NCBI GenBank assembly: GCA_043812055.1
Contig: JBDRMN010000041.1
Coordinates: 1-36,451 of the forward strand
Direction: 5' to 3'
Source of the DNA: JBDRMN01 sp043812055
Lineage (GTDB): Bacteria; Patescibacteriota; Gracilibacteria; JAHISY01
Length of the DNA: 36,451 nucleotides
Shown: positions 8,115 through 17,030 of the stretch, piece by piece
Layout: each line of letters opens with the position of its first letter
How positions within the stretch are numbered: position 1 is the first letter of the stretch
The notes under the pieces: generated by a model
The model's input: the letters and a program-made list of their open reading frames with translations, nothing else
What the model was told of the DNA's origin: nothing
Database searches by the model: none
Program-made: the position numbers and the translations under genes

Positions 8115-8369
8115 ATGCCCTTCTACTTCTATCTCGCCCGCTGCAAAGACAAGTCCCTCTACGCGGGTTATTGTGTGAATATCAAAAACCGGGAGGCGGT
8201 CCATAACGACGGCAAGGGGGCCAAGTACACGAACGCTCGGCGGCCCGTGAAAATTGTTTACCATGAAAAATTCACTACTCGCTCTGAAGCAATGCAGCGA
8301 GAGGCTCAGGTGAAAAAATTCACGCGCAGCGAAAAATTAAAACTAGCCAAACACAATCTGAAGGGCTGA
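8115..8369 (+). CDS. Small GIY-YIG domain protein (YhbQ-like, divergent motifs)
   Basis: An 84-residue GIY-YIG domain: FYLARC in place of GIY and YAGYCVNIKNR in place of YIG, then HNDGKGAKYTNARRPVKIVY and the helix EAMQREAQVKKF carrying the likely catalytic Glu, which is the YhbQ pattern. It starts at ATG, 19 bp after the previous GIY-YIG gene, and is probably cotranscribed. It is closer to the YhbQ/UPF0213 subgroup than its neighbour is, so the pair is not a recent tandem duplication. Function is unknown beyond a predicted nuclease fold. Confidence 0.82.
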   Translation: MPFYFYLARCKDKSLYAGYCVNIKNREAVHNDGKGAKYTNARRPVKIVYHEKFTTRSEAMQREAQVKKFTRSEKLKLAKHNLKG

Positions 8370-8413
8370 ATCCAGAGCTTGCATTTCTTCCCATTTGGCA
8401 GAGAATATTCCTC

Positions 8414-9364
8414 GTGTTTCTGACCTATTTCTTTTTCGCGCTTGGCTTCATCTTGCTGGTAAAAGGCGCGAGCTGGCTGATCGAAGGTGCTGTGGTGCTT
8501 GCGAAACGTTTTCATGTTTCGGAGATTACAATCGGACTAACCGTAGTGGCATTCGGAACAAGTGCGCCGGAACTGGTTGTAAGTGTTGTTTCAAGTATCC
8601 GCGCCTCCGGCGAACTCGTGATGGGCAACATTATCGGAAGCAATATTGCCAACATTGCTCTCGTGCTCGGCGCAGCCGGTCTGATCGTCCCGCTCACAAT
8701 CAATAAAGGGTTGGTTAAAAAAGATATCCCCTTCAGTTTGTTGGGCGTGATTGCTGTTTACTTTCTGGCAACCCGCACGGAAACAACCCTCATTTTGAAT
8801 CGTTTTGCTGGTGGAGTCTTGGTTGTCGGTTTCGTTCTTTTTCTTTGGTTGATCCACCGTAGCAACAAAAAACCAGATGATGAAATTCCAAAGATCAAAG
8901 AGGAGGGGATCGATCTCGGTATGGCTGGGATCCTGACTGGCGGCGGACTTCTCACGCTCGCACTCGGCGGGGAATTTGTGGTGGATTCGGCCATACGAAT
9001 TGCGGAGATTTTTGGGGTGAGTCAGAAGTTGATCGGACTGACTCTCGTGGCTGTCGGAACGAGTCTGCCAGAGCTGGTTACGAGTGTCGTGGCAGTCTGG
9101 AAAAAACGTGTTGACCTCGCTATTGGCAACGTGATCGGCAGCAATGTTTTCAATATTCTTTGGATCCTCGGTGTTTCGGCAATAATTCGGCCGGTAGTTT
9201 TCGGAAAAGAAGCGATCGTGGATCTCGCGATACTCGTGGGAGTTACACTGCTTTTTTTGTTGGCTATTCTCATCGGCAAAAAATATCGGGTCGAACGCTG
9301 GGATTCGGCCGTCTTGCTGTCCGGCTACGCGGCCTATCTCGCTTTTGTTGTTTGGAGAGGCTAA
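8414..9364 (+). CDS. Na+/Ca2+ exchanger-type antiporter (CaCA family, YrbG-like)
   Basis: A 316-residue inner-membrane protein with about ten hydrophobic segments and both inverted alpha repeats of the CaCA superfamily: GTSAPELVVSVVSS...GNIIGSN (about residues 48-78) and GTSLPELVTSVVAV...GNVIGSN (about 215-245). The acidic residue in each GTSxPE binds the cation. It probably exchanges Ca2+ for Na+ or H+ (with or without K+); the exact ions cannot be read off. The start is GTG at 8414, giving a hydrophobic N-terminus MFLTYFFFALGFILL. It follows the GIY-YIG pair by 44 bp. Full length, no oddities; a family of GGTTCTAG repeats begins just after its stop. Confidence 0.93.
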   Translation: MFLTYFFFALGFILLVKGASWLIEGAVVLAKRFHVSEITIGLTVVAFGTSAPELVVSVVSSIRASGELVMGNIIGSNIANIALVLGAAGLIVPLTINKGLVKKDIPFSLLGVIAVYFLATRTETTLILNRFAGGVLVVGFVLFLWLIHRSNKKPDDEIPKIKEEGIDLGMAGILTGGGLLTLALGGEFVVDSAIRIAEIFGVSQKLIGLTLVAVGTSLPELVTSVVAVWKKRVDLAIGNVIGSNVFNILWILGVSAIIRPVVFGKEAIVDLAILVGVTLLFLLAILIGKKYRVERWDSAVLLSGYAAYLAFVVWRG

Positions 9365-9368
9365 ATTT

Positions 9369-9424
9369 AGGTTCTAGGTGCTAGGTTCTAGAGAGCGAGA
9401 TTGAAGATTGAAGGTTGATGATTT
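9369..9424. repeat. Two heptamer arrays (GTTCTAG and AGATTGA)
   Basis: GGTTCTAGGTGCTAGGTTCTAG (three 7-bp units) at 9369-9392 is followed by AGATTGAAGATTGAAGG and TTGATGATT at 9398-9424. They fill the gap between the exchanger stop and the next start. GGTTCTAG recurs after ssb at 32290. Confidence 0.7.
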
Positions 9425-9449
9425 AAGCTTTGATCCTCTAATTTTTATT

Positions 9450-11033
9450 ATGGAGAATCGTTTAGTTCATTTCGCGACACCGGCCGAGCAGCAGGCGGAA
9501 AATGCTGAAGTTTCGCAGGCCGAACAGGATCCTGACAGCAATCTAAAAGGGGCGGCTGCAGATATCGCCAATATTGAGAAAGCCGGGAAAAGCAAAAAGG
9601 ACATCGAGAAGGGCGGCACGCAGGCCCGAGCCGAGGCCGAGGCCATGATCGGCGGTGACCGCGTTACTGGTTTTACTAAAAAATTATTAGACCAAAGAAT
9701 TAAGGATATTGACGTCGCCGGAGGAGCCGTGAAAGCGGATCGCGATGCTGGCCGCGATGATTCCAAAAGTGCTGAAAGCCTCAGCAGCGCGGTCAAAGCC
9801 CTCAAAAAAAGTGTTGAATTTCAAAAAAAGCAGCTTTCCGAAAGAGCTACAAATGTTTCCGAATTTGGGCGTTTCGTTAGTCTTAGTAATGCCAAGGAGC
9901 TTTTTCAGGATGTGAAAGTTCACGCGAAATCAGAGACCAAGGGCTCCGTTGATATGACTTGGGAGAAGTTTGGTTCGATTGAGGGCTTCAAACAGCTAGA
10001 TGCCGGGCAACAAAAAGAGCTCCTCAAGGCTCTCCGAGAGGCGCTCGTGGGTGATAAAGGAGCCACCAAAGAGCTGCGCGACAAACTGCTCGCCGACAAA
10101 GATGTTCCTGATCCGTGGAAAGACTGGTTGAAAAAACCGGAGAGCTGGAAGGGTCCGAAGGAGGAACAAACTCTCGAATACGCCACCAAATGGATAAATC
10201 AAAACTTGGGCGAGATGAAAATGTCGGCTATTAAATACGAAAAATTCCAGAGTCAAAACGGACAAGAATTTAATAAGGCCGGAATTGTTTTATGGAGTCT
10301 AGATTCGTTCCGAAAAAAACCGCGACACGAGCGAAATGACTATCTCGACAAAATGGAAAGTGAAGCAAGACGGCTGGGACTACAGGCAGCCGAAGACATT
10401 AAGTCTGCGCAGGTCTCCGAAGGAGCACAGGTAGCAGCCAAAGAAAAAGGTTTGAAGAATTCCGGAGATCAAATGAAAAAAGCTGAGCTAGAAAAATTTA
10501 AAAACCTACAAAAAAATATTGAAGAGTCTCCTTTGCGCAAAAGACTCCTAGATCGGGTGAAGGACGCCGAAAAAGAGGCCACTAAAGATCCTAGTAATAT
10601 CGCCAATCCGCGCGAGGAGACTGCCAAGAAGGGTCATGTGAATGTATTAAAGCGAGTTGGTAGTGCCATTTTCGCTCGTTTCGGAAAGCAGGCTGAGAAT
10701 ACGGAAGATGTCGCCGAAAAAAATCCAGACGAGAAGAGAGAGCACGAGGAAGAGCATGGTCGATTAGTAACCGGTGTAGTGGAAGAAATGACTGGTGGAA
10801 ACGAAAAGGAACAGACCACACTCAAAAACGAAGATCGCGTTGAGCTGGATAAGATTTTCAATTTCAAGGTTGCCCCCGAAAAACAGGAGCTCCAAGCTGC
10901 ACTCAAGATCGTAGCCCTCGACACCAAGAAGCTTACTGCCGAAAACTTAAAAACCGAACAGAACAAACAGGGTAACGAGTGGCTAAAAAATAAGGCTCAA
11001 TTGCAGGCTGCTGACGACTCCGAAACAAGATAG
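9450..11033 (+). CDS. Hypothetical charged, helix-rich protein
   Basis: Not recognised. I chose the ATG at 9450 (MENRLVHFATPAEQQAENAE) over an upstream TTG at 9408, because the latter region is a repeat array. The 527-residue product is very rich in Lys, Glu, Ala and Gln, with no signal peptide or membrane segment, and long stretches of predicted helix and likely coiled coil (about residues 90-150, 320-400 and 480-527). The absence of Cys in the segments I checked and the high charge suggest a cytosolic structural or scaffold protein. A clear Rho-independent terminator follows at 11187-11220. Two other unrecognised charged proteins (15642-16970, 17031-17741) share the general style but no clear sequence motif. 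Confidence 0.75.
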   Translation: MENRLVHFATPAEQQAENAEVSQAEQDPDSNLKGAAADIANIEKAGKSKKDIEKGGTQARAEAEAMIGGDRVTGFTKKLLDQRIKDIDVAGGAVKADRDAGRDDSKSAESLSSAVKALKKSVEFQKKQLSERATNVSEFGRFVSLSNAKELFQDVKVHAKSETKGSVDMTWEKFGSIEGFKQLDAGQQKELLKALREALVGDKGATKELRDKLLADKDVPDPWKDWLKKPESWKGPKEEQTLEYATKWINQNLGEMKMSAIKYEKFQSQNGQEFNKAGIVLWSLDSFRKKPRHERNDYLDKMESEARRLGLQAAEDIKSAQVSEGAQVAAKEKGLKNSGDQMKKAELEKFKNLQKNIEESPLRKRLLDRVKDAEKEATKDPSNIANPREETAKKGHVNVLKRVGSAIFARFGKQAENTEDVAEKNPDEKREHEEEHGRLVTGVVEEMTGGNEKEQTTLKNEDRVELDKIFNFKVAPEKQELQAALKIVALDTKKLTAENLKTEQNKQGNEWLKNKAQLQAADDSETR

Positions 11034-11325
11034 GCGGCTTGATTTCACCCCGCTTCGCTAACTAAAATGCAGGCGGTCAAAGATTTGACTTTAAACCTTC
11101 CTTTCCCTAAACTTCCGCGGCTCTGAAAATTTTGTTTCTACTAGCTCCGCCCCCCGGTTGATCGACTTTCGAGTTTCGAGTGCTTGAAGGGGGTGGAGAA
11201 ATTCCACTCCTTTTTATTTTCCAACGAGAACTTGTTTATTTGCTCCTTGAAATCACGGAGAAAAACAATTTCAATTTAAAAATAACTGGCAATCTTTTAG
11301 ACAGATTGCTGATCAATAAAGTTCG
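11034..11325. other. Spacer before 23S rRNA: terminator, leader hairpin, processing-stem arm
   Basis: No gene is seen in this 292-bp stretch, and no 16S rRNA or tRNA. It holds a terminator (11187-11220), a weak promoter candidate TTGAAA (11247-11252)-N17-TTCAAT, a hairpin GCAATCT/AGATTGC (11289-11309), and GTTCGAATAAAGTT (11321-11334), which pairs with AACTTTATTTGAAC after the 23S (15017-15030) as the long processing stem. Confidence 0.6.
11187..11220 (+). terminator. Rho-independent terminator
   Basis: AAGGGGGTGGA pairs with TCCACTCCTTT around the loop GAAAT and is followed by TTTTTATTTT. It probably ends the transcript of the upstream charged-protein gene and isolates the rRNA unit. Confidence 0.75.
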
Positions 11326-11876
11326 AATAAAGTTACTTACTAGCGTTTAGTGGATGCCTTGACGCACTGTTGCGATGAAGGACGTGGTTACCTGCGATAA
11401 GCCGTGGCGAGCTGGAAGCGAGCCGTGACCCACGGATTTCCGAATGAGGAAACTCACCCCGATTTATCGGGGTATCGTGTAGTGAATACATAGCTGCATG
11501 AAGCATAGCTGGTGAACTGAAACATCTAAGTAGCCAGTCAAAATAAATCAACCGAGATTCCCTTAGTAGCGGCGAGCGAACAGGGATTAGCCCAAACCTC
11601 ACCCATTTTGTGTTTCACTTACAAAAGTTTAGAAACCGAAGGTTTCTGATTCTCCATTTGTGAGAGTGTGGAACTCAAGATGGGTGAGGGGTTGTAGGAC
11701 TTCGTTCCTGACAAAACTTTCTAGCCAAAGGTGTCTGGAAAGTCACACCACAGAGCGTAAAAGTCGCGTAGGTGTAGGAGAGTTTTGTCGGTGAAGTATC
11801 CTGAGTAGGGTCGGACACGTGAAATCCGGCTTGAATCCGGGGGGACCACCCTCCAAGGCTAAACAGACGGTGCGAT

Positions 11877-11913
<37 letters not shown>

Positions 11914-11966
11914 CACCCCGGAAGGGGGATGAAATAGTATCTGAAACTAAACGCTTTCAAGCAGTG

Positions 11967-12125
11967 GAAGCCGCTCCGCTTCGCGGGCGGCGAGTTTTTA
12001 AGTCTTTATGTCTTTAAGTCATCAGGCTTGGAAGAGGGTTCCGTAAATCGGAGCTCTGCTTCTAAACCCAAAGACGCAGAGACCCAAAGACCCAAAGACT
12101 CGCCCCACGAAGTGGGGCGGTGACC
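11967..12125 (+). other. 23S intervening sequence at helix 25
   Basis: Extra sequence replaces the short helix 25 of E. coli 23S, between GCAGTGGAAG and GCGTGCCTTTTGTATAATG. It folds as a long hairpin: GGCGAGTTTTTAAGTCTTTA...TAAGTC pairs (with G-U) against GACGCAGAGACCCAAAGACC...AGACTCGCC. The arms are 8-bp arrays of the (GACCCAAA/GACTTAAA) type also seen after secA. No reading frame is carried. Helix 25 is a known intervening-sequence site in Salmonella. Confidence 0.75.
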
Positions 12126-12621
12126 GCGTGCCTTTTGTATAATGAGCCACCGAGTCCGTTGGTACAGGCAAGGTTAAGGGATTACACCCGGAACCGTAGC
12201 GAAAGCAAGTCCGAACAGGGCGACTAAGTCTGTATCACTGAACCCGAAACCGGATGAGCTAACCATGGGCAGGCTGAAGCCCCGTTAACACGGGGTGGAG
12301 GGCCGAACCATTACATGTTGCAAGATGTTTGGATGACCTGTGGTTAGGGGTGAAATGCTAATCGAATCCGGAGATAGCTGGTTCTCCTCGAAATGCCTTT
12401 AGGGGCAGCCTCGAGTTATTACCCGCGGGGGGTAGAGCTCTGTTTAGGCTAGGGCGGGCAACCGTACCAACCCTTGACAAACTTCGAATACCCGTCGGGC
12501 TTACCTCGGGAGTGAGACTGCGACAGCTAAGTGCCGTAGTCGCAAGGGAAACAGCCCAGATCGCCGTCTAAGGTCCCAAAATTATCGCTTAGTGGCAAAG
12601 GATGTGAGATTTCTCATACAA

Positions 12622-12666
<45 letters not shown>

Positions 12667-12734
12667 CAGCTCACTGGTCTAGAGATCCTGCGCCGAAAAT
12701 GTAACGGGGCTCAAGCGATATACCGAAGACGCGA

Positions 12735-12838
12735 AATTTGGAGGTTGGACTTTGGATGTTGGATTTTGGAAAAGCATCCCGCTTTGCGGGACACCTTTTC
12801 TGATTTCTAATTTCCAACGTCCAACTTCCAGATTGTTA
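12735..12838 (+). other. 23S intervening sequence at helix 45
   Basis: About 100 nt inserted where E. coli has the short helix 45. TTTGGAGGTTGGACTTTGG onward pairs with the later CTAATTTCCAACGTCCAAC and CTTCCAGA in an imperfect stem of roughly 38 bp with many G-U pairs, capped by CATCCCGCTTTGCGGGA. Arms are TTGGA-type tandem units. Helix 45 is the other classic Salmonella intervening-sequence site. Confidence 0.75.
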
Positions 12839-13448
12839 GAGGAGCGTTCCGTTCTGCATCGAAGCCTCGACGTGAGTCGGGGTGAAGCGTTCGGAAGTGA
12901 GAATGGTGGCATGAGTAACTTTAATCTCGGCGAGAATCCGAGACACCGAAAACCCAAGGTTTCCCCCGCCACGATTTTCGACGGGGGGTTAGCCGGTCCT
13001 AAGTCGAGGCCGCAAGGCGTAGACGATGGACAGCTGGTTAATATTCCAGCGCTATAGTAATTCCGCCCGAGTAAAGCTGGCGTAAGAATTTTTTTCAACT
13101 CAATCCCTTCGGGGTGCGAGGCGAATTTAATTCAAACAAAAGTGGCACTAACCGGGGGGTAACGTGGAAAGCTAGTCGGAGCCGGTTAATGATTCCGGTT
13201 CAAGCGCAATAGGAGGCAGGTAGGCAAATCCGCCTGTCAATCCAAAAGCGTGAGTGGGAGTTTTGCTTCGGCAGAATGACTTCGATGATGCGAGCCACCA
13301 AGAAAAACCTCAACGGTGAGGAATTACTGTATCCGTACCGTAAACCGACTAAGGTGGGTGCGATGAGTATTCTAAGGTGTTCGGGATAACTAGGCTTAAG
13401 GAACTCGGCAAATCAGCGGCCGTAACTTCGGAATAAGGCCTCCCGACG

Positions 13449-13585
13449 TCCCGCTTTACAAAATGTAGTCAACTAGTCTCCAGGTCATTACGTCAATTAG
13501 TTTGGACAAAGTGTTCCGCAAAGCGGAACTCCGCTTCCGGACTTAATGACTCAAAGACTTAATGACTCGTTCTGTAAAGTGGGGC
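13449..13585 (+). other. 23S intervening sequence at helix 63
   Basis: A variable region near E. coli helix 63 is closed by CCCGCTTTACA (13450-13460) with TGTAAAGTGGG (13573-13583), one wobble. Inside are a perfect inner hairpin TTCCGC/GCGGAA and the array GACTTAATGACTCAAAGACT repeated in 8-bp steps. No reading frame. Confidence 0.65.
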
Positions 13586-13735
13586 GTTGGGCGCAGCGAA
13601 TGACTCCAGTCGACTGTTTACCAAAAACACAGGTCTCCGCGAAGCCGCAAGGCAACGTATGGGGGCTGACGCCTGGCCAGTGCCAGAACATTACGCGGAT
13701 GGGTGCAAGCCTTGAAGCTAAGTGCTGGTGAACGC

Positions 13736-13778
<43 letters not shown>

Positions 13779-14235
13779 AGGTAAGTTCTGACCCGCACGA
13801 ATGGCGTAACGACCTGGAGACTGTCTCAAGCCTAGACCCGGTGAAATTGCAATGTCGGTAAAAATGCCGACTAACTACGGAAAGACGAAAAGACCCCATG
13901 GAGCTTTACTACAGTCTGACGTTGGCATCTGAATAACGATGTGTAGGATAGGTGGGAGACTTTGAAGCCCCGGCGCCAGCCGGGGTGGAGTCACCCTTGA
14001 AATACCACCCTTTGTTATTTAGCTGTCTAACCCCGGCCATTATCTGGTCGGGGAACAGCGTTTGATGGGTAGTTTGACTGGGGCGGTGGCCTCCTAAAGA
14101 GTAACGGAGGCGCGCAATGGTTCACTTAGCCCGGATGGAAATCGGGCTGAATGTGTATTCGCATAAGTGAGCTTGACTGTGAGGCTGACAGGCCGAGCAG
14201 GTAGGAAACTAGGTGAAAGTGATCTGGTACCTCGT

Positions 14236-14537
14236 CCCGCACCTTTTAGTTCTCTAAAATAAGACTATGTATTATCTTTATATTCTTCAGTCAAAACTCG
14301 ACAAAAGTTTTTATATCGGCGTGACAGACAATCTTGATCGCCGCCTGTCTGAACATAATAAGGGTAAATCTTTTTCAACTAAATTCAAACAACCGTGGAA
14401 AATTATTTATTACGAAGCTTTTTGCTCAAAAATTGATGCGTTTGATCGCGAACAAAAGCTAAAGCACCACGGCAAAGGACTGTCTGAATTAAAGAAAAGG
14501 TTTAAACATAGTATGCTTGAGGATTAAAAGGTGCGGG
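14236..14537 (+). mobile_element. 23S insertion closed by 13-bp stem and carrying a GIY-YIG gene
   Basis: CCCGCACCTTTTA (14236-14248) is the exact reverse complement of TAAAAGGTGCGGG (14525-14537). Between them lies almost only the GIY-YIG frame (14267-14527), whose stop codon overlaps the stem. Flanking conserved rRNA (GTGATCTGGTAC before, TATCACTCAACGGATAAAAG after) places it in the loop of helix 88, close to the peptidyl-transferase centre. There is no room for a group I intron core, so this is an intervening sequence removed by stem cleavage, or a retained expansion. Confidence 0.8.
14267..14527 (+). CDS. GIY-YIG protein encoded within the 23S rRNA insertion
   Basis: An 86-residue GIY-YIG domain: LYILQS (GIY position, residues 4-9), FYIGVTDNLDRRLSEHNKG (15-33, with YIG, Arg and His), and AFDREQKLKHHGKG carrying the likely catalytic Glu. 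This is the YhbQ/UPF0213 pattern with all key residues kept, so it is probably under selection. It starts at ATG with no Shine-Dalgarno site and would have to be translated from an excised fragment or the rRNA precursor. It may be the mobility nuclease of this insertion, by analogy with homing endonucleases, but a passenger role cannot be excluded. Confidence 0.8.
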   Translation: MYYLYILQSKLDKSFYIGVTDNLDRRLSEHNKGKSFSTKFKQPWKIIYYEAFCSKIDAFDREQKLKHHGKGLSELKKRFKHSMLED

Positions 14538-14632
14538 GCAAGCACGTGGGTGCGGTATCACTCAACGGATAAAAGTTACCCTGGGGATAACAGGCTGATC
14601 GCTCCCAAGCGCCCATAGCGACGGAGCGGTTT

Positions 14633-14663
<31 letters not shown>

Positions 14664-14707
14664 AGCTGGAGAAGGTTCCAAGGGTTTGGCTGTTCGCCAA
14701 TTAAAGT

Positions 14708-14744
<37 letters not shown>

Positions 14745-14874
14745 TGGCCTCTACCTTCCGTGGTCGTTCGAGTATTGCGGGAAGCTGCTCCTAGTACGAG
14801 AGGACCGGAGTGGACGAACCTCTGGTGTATGAGTTGTCGCGTCAGCGGCATTGCTCAGTAGCTACGTTCGGACA

Positions 14875-14908
<34 letters not shown>

Positions 14909-15137
14909 CTCCCAAGATTAATACTCGCTATCAGGCTCCCTGGAGAACACAGGGTTGATAGGCTGCCGGTGTAATCACGGTAACGTGTTTAGCCAAGCAG
15001 TACTAATAGCCAATTGAACTTTATTTGAACTTTTTTCTTGATGGCGTGTTGCCACTGCGAATAGGTAACATGCTTTCAAGAATTATTGGTCAGCAACTTG
15101 TCTACAAGAAATTGCTTTTTAAAATCTTGAATTCGGT

Positions 15138-15256
15138 GCTCTGGTGCCTCTAGCGGAGGGGTTACACCTGTTCTCATTCCGAACACAGCAGTTAAGCCCT
15201 CCAGCGCTGATGGTAGTGCATCCTCTGGGTGCGCCAGAGTAAGTCGGCGCCAGAAC
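15138..15256 (+). rRNA. rrf: 5S ribosomal RNA
   Basis: The conserved core GGAGGGGTTACACCTGTTC, CCGAACACAGCAGTTAAGCC and CGCTGATGGTAGTGC is present, and CTCTGGTGCC pairs with GGCGCCAGAA in helix I. It follows 23S by about 110 bp. The spacer holds a hairpin (GCGTGTTGCC/GGTAACATGC) but no tRNA. The helix I pairing could extend a few bases further on both sides. Confidence 0.95.
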
Positions 15257-15276
15257 ACTGAATTTGAGACTATCTG

Positions 15277-15301
15277 CCTCGCCCTGTGGGGAGGGTTTTT
15301 G
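15277..15301 (+). terminator. Rho-independent terminator of the rRNA unit
   Basis: CCTCGCCC pairs with GGGGAGG (one bulge) around TGT and is followed by GTTTTTGT, about 20 bp after the 5S gene. Confidence 0.7.
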
Positions 15302-15310
15302 TCGCGCCGA

Positions 15311-15345
15311 CTTGTCACTGTCGCTCGCGAGCGACGTGACTTGTC
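15311..15345. repeat. 35-bp palindromic repeat, copy 2 (inverted)
   Basis: On the minus strand it reads GACAAGTCACGTCGCTCGCG and then AGCGACAGTGACAAG, matching the copy at 4260-4294 at most positions. It includes the perfect 16-bp palindrome GTCGCTCGCGAGCGAC. Confidence 0.75.
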
Positions 15346-15519
15346 CGCCGACCTGTCCTCCGTGGTTTGTCGCAGCGAACGAAGGATGGGAGCCCTGAAG
15401 GGGCGTAGGCGGATGGTGGTGTCCGCCGCGACGGATTGCCAGAGCTTGCCCTCCGAAGCTCGGAGCGAAGACGAAGTGGAGCGGAGAGCGTAGGACGAGT
15501 AGGCCGTCGCCAAGACTGC

Positions 15520-15578
15520 TTGTCCTCCGAAGCCTTGGCGTAGGGGGACCTGTCTTCCGTAGCCTTGGCGTAGGGGGA
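15520..15578. repeat. Tandem pair of 29-bp GC-rich units
   Basis: Two copies (15520-15548 and 15550-15578) share CCGWAGCCTTGGCGTAGGGGGA, differing at only a few positions. Related single units occur at 7233-7266 and near 15451. Confidence 0.8.
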
Positions 15579-15601
15579 AGGGTTTTTGCTGTGCCTTTTG
15601 T

Positions 15602-15630
15602 TTGCTAAAAGTCTACTTTTGTGGTAAAAT
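15602..15630 (+). promoter_or_regulatory. Candidate promoter TTGCTA-N17-TAAAAT with extended -10
   Basis: TTGCTA (15602-15607), 17 bp, then TAAAAT (15625-15630) preceded by TGG as in extended -10 promoters. Transcription would start near 15637, only about five bases before the ATG at 15642. Confidence 0.5.
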
Positions 15631-15641
15631 ACAAGGATAAC

Positions 15642-16970
15642 ATGAGCCTAAAAACAGAAATCAAACCGCCGACACCTTTCGGTGAAAGCACTCCTCCCGT
15701 CCTTGCTTTCAAAGAACACCGTGCTGACTTGATCTTGAAAGACCAGGAAGCAGTTGCCGAACTGCAAAAAGAGACTGTGAAGAGACTTCTAGGGCGGATC
15801 AATAACGACCCTGACCCGGCATCAGCTTCGCCAGAAGTTAAAAAATTGAAAGTTGCCGAGGAGGTTAATGAAGAAAGTTTCCGTGAGGCAATCCAGGATC
15901 TCACTAAAAATTTTAATCCCTCGAAGCTAATTAAGCTTGTTTTTAAGCTGTTTTTCGGCAAGGCTAATCAGGTTGAGGGGCTTGGCCTACAGCTTATTAA
16001 TAAATTCGAGAAGAATCCTGACAAAGCCCGGGTCGTCACTCAGCTCGACAAGATCAATCAGGAGAAATTGGGCTGGGAAGACCGGGTCGGGACTTCCCTT
16101 TCCGGGCAGCTCCACGAGCTTTCCCTGTACCAGGCCGGTTACCGTACTAAAACTGTTGAAGCTGCAACCCGCGTAGAGATAAAACCAGGCCAGAAAATCA
16201 AAGACGTAATTAAACCAGAAAAATGGGTGGAGATGCAGCAGGCCGGAGTGCTCAACACGCTTGATTACGACGAAGCTCTCCCCCCTTGTGGAGAAAACGG
16301 AAATTACTACCTCTATCTGGACGAACGCGGCTTTCCAATCTACATTTCGCTCAGCCCGGATGAAAAGCCACGGGTTTTACTTTTTGAAAAAGAACAGGAC
16401 GAGACGGAGCAAGCCGAAATGGAAAAAACCAGTGGCTTTGAATTTTTCAAAAGCAAGCTCGAGGTCGGGGATGTGCTCTGGGTTTACGCCCAAAATGGCA
16501 CTCTCCCGCGCCTGATCCGCGCCGGCCAAAAAGACAAAAGCTTTCCTTTCACCCACATGATGGTGTATTTGGGTGGCGGTGAAGTGGCTCACATCCACAG
16601 TGAAGGGGGGAGAGTTCAAAGCCTGGAAAGTGCGTTTGGCAAAGACAAGCTTTACAACACGGTTTGTGTGACAGAAACAATCGGCGAAGACAAGCAACGC
16701 TTTGCGGCGGAAGCTCGACAGTGGGCTAGCACGGCAAAAGGTTACGACTGGAAAACAATTGCCAAAGAGGCCGGGGAGGCAATCAGCGGAGGTCCCTCAA
16801 ACGCGCGAGAGAAGCAAAAGGGTGACGCCCTAATTTGCACTGACCTTTTCCAGGCTTCCAGTAATTCTGAAATTAAGAAGTCACTGGATAATGGAGTAGT
16901 GGATCCCTATAGTCTTTTCCAACTGGGCTGCTTCCGCGCCAAGTATGCCAGCCAGGGCGTCGCGGGCTAG
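15642..16970 (+). CDS. Protein with C-terminal permuted papain-fold (YiiX/NlpC-P60-like) domain
   Basis: A 442-residue protein. The last third matches the permuted papain-like amidase/peptidase pattern (YiiX, LRAT and related): GDVLWVYAQNG (276-286), then FTHMMVYLGGGEVAHIHSEG with the likely catalytic His305, and a late nucleophile in GDALICTDLFQASS (Cys399). The first 270 residues are helical and charged, without recognised motif, and carry no signal peptide. Substrate is unknown; relatives cleave peptidoglycan peptides or lipids, and a cytosolic role is possible here. The ATG at 15642 is preferred over GTG 15621: it has AAGGA four bases upstream, and the promoter -10 overlaps the GTG region. 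It converges with the next gene with no clear terminator between. Confidence 0.8.
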   Translation: MSLKTEIKPPTPFGESTPPVLAFKEHRADLILKDQEAVAELQKETVKRLLGRINNDPDPASASPEVKKLKVAEEVNEESFREAIQDLTKNFNPSKLIKLVFKLFFGKANQVEGLGLQLINKFEKNPDKARVVTQLDKINQEKLGWEDRVGTSLSGQLHELSLYQAGYRTKTVEAATRVEIKPGQKIKDVIKPEKWVEMQQAGVLNTLDYDEALPPCGENGNYYLYLDERGFPIYISLSPDEKPRVLLFEKEQDETEQAEMEKTSGFEFFKSKLEVGDVLWVYAQNGTLPRLIRAGQKDKSFPFTHMMVYLGGGEVAHIHSEGGRVQSLESAFGKDKLYNTVCVTETIGEDKQRFAAEARQWASTAKGYDWKTIAKEAGEAISGGPSNAREKQKGDALICTDLFQASSNSEIKKSLDNGVVDPYSLFQLGCFRAKYASQGVAG

Positions 16971-17030
16971 CAGCAGTGTGTTTTAGAAGAATCAAAAAAC
17001 AAAGTCATAGGAACCCAAACAAAAATTAAC

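Larger units (their letters stand above)
15302..15601. other. Gene-free, repeat-rich GC stretch after rRNA terminator
   Basis: About 300 bp without a believable gene. It contains a 35-bp palindromic repeat (15311-15345), several CCGAAGC/GGCGTAGG-type GC-rich units and a tandem pair of 29-bp units (15520-15578). Reading frames across it are of low complexity and shared with repeats elsewhere. Confidence 0.6.

Noticed and set aside
14236..14537. Group I or group II intron in the 23S
   Set aside because: The insertion is about 300 nt and almost filled by the GIY-YIG frame; no space or motif for a catalytic core was seen.
15076..15513. 145-codon minus-strand frame over 5S and its spacer
   Set aside because: It is antisense to the 5S rRNA and made of repeat units; no protein motif.
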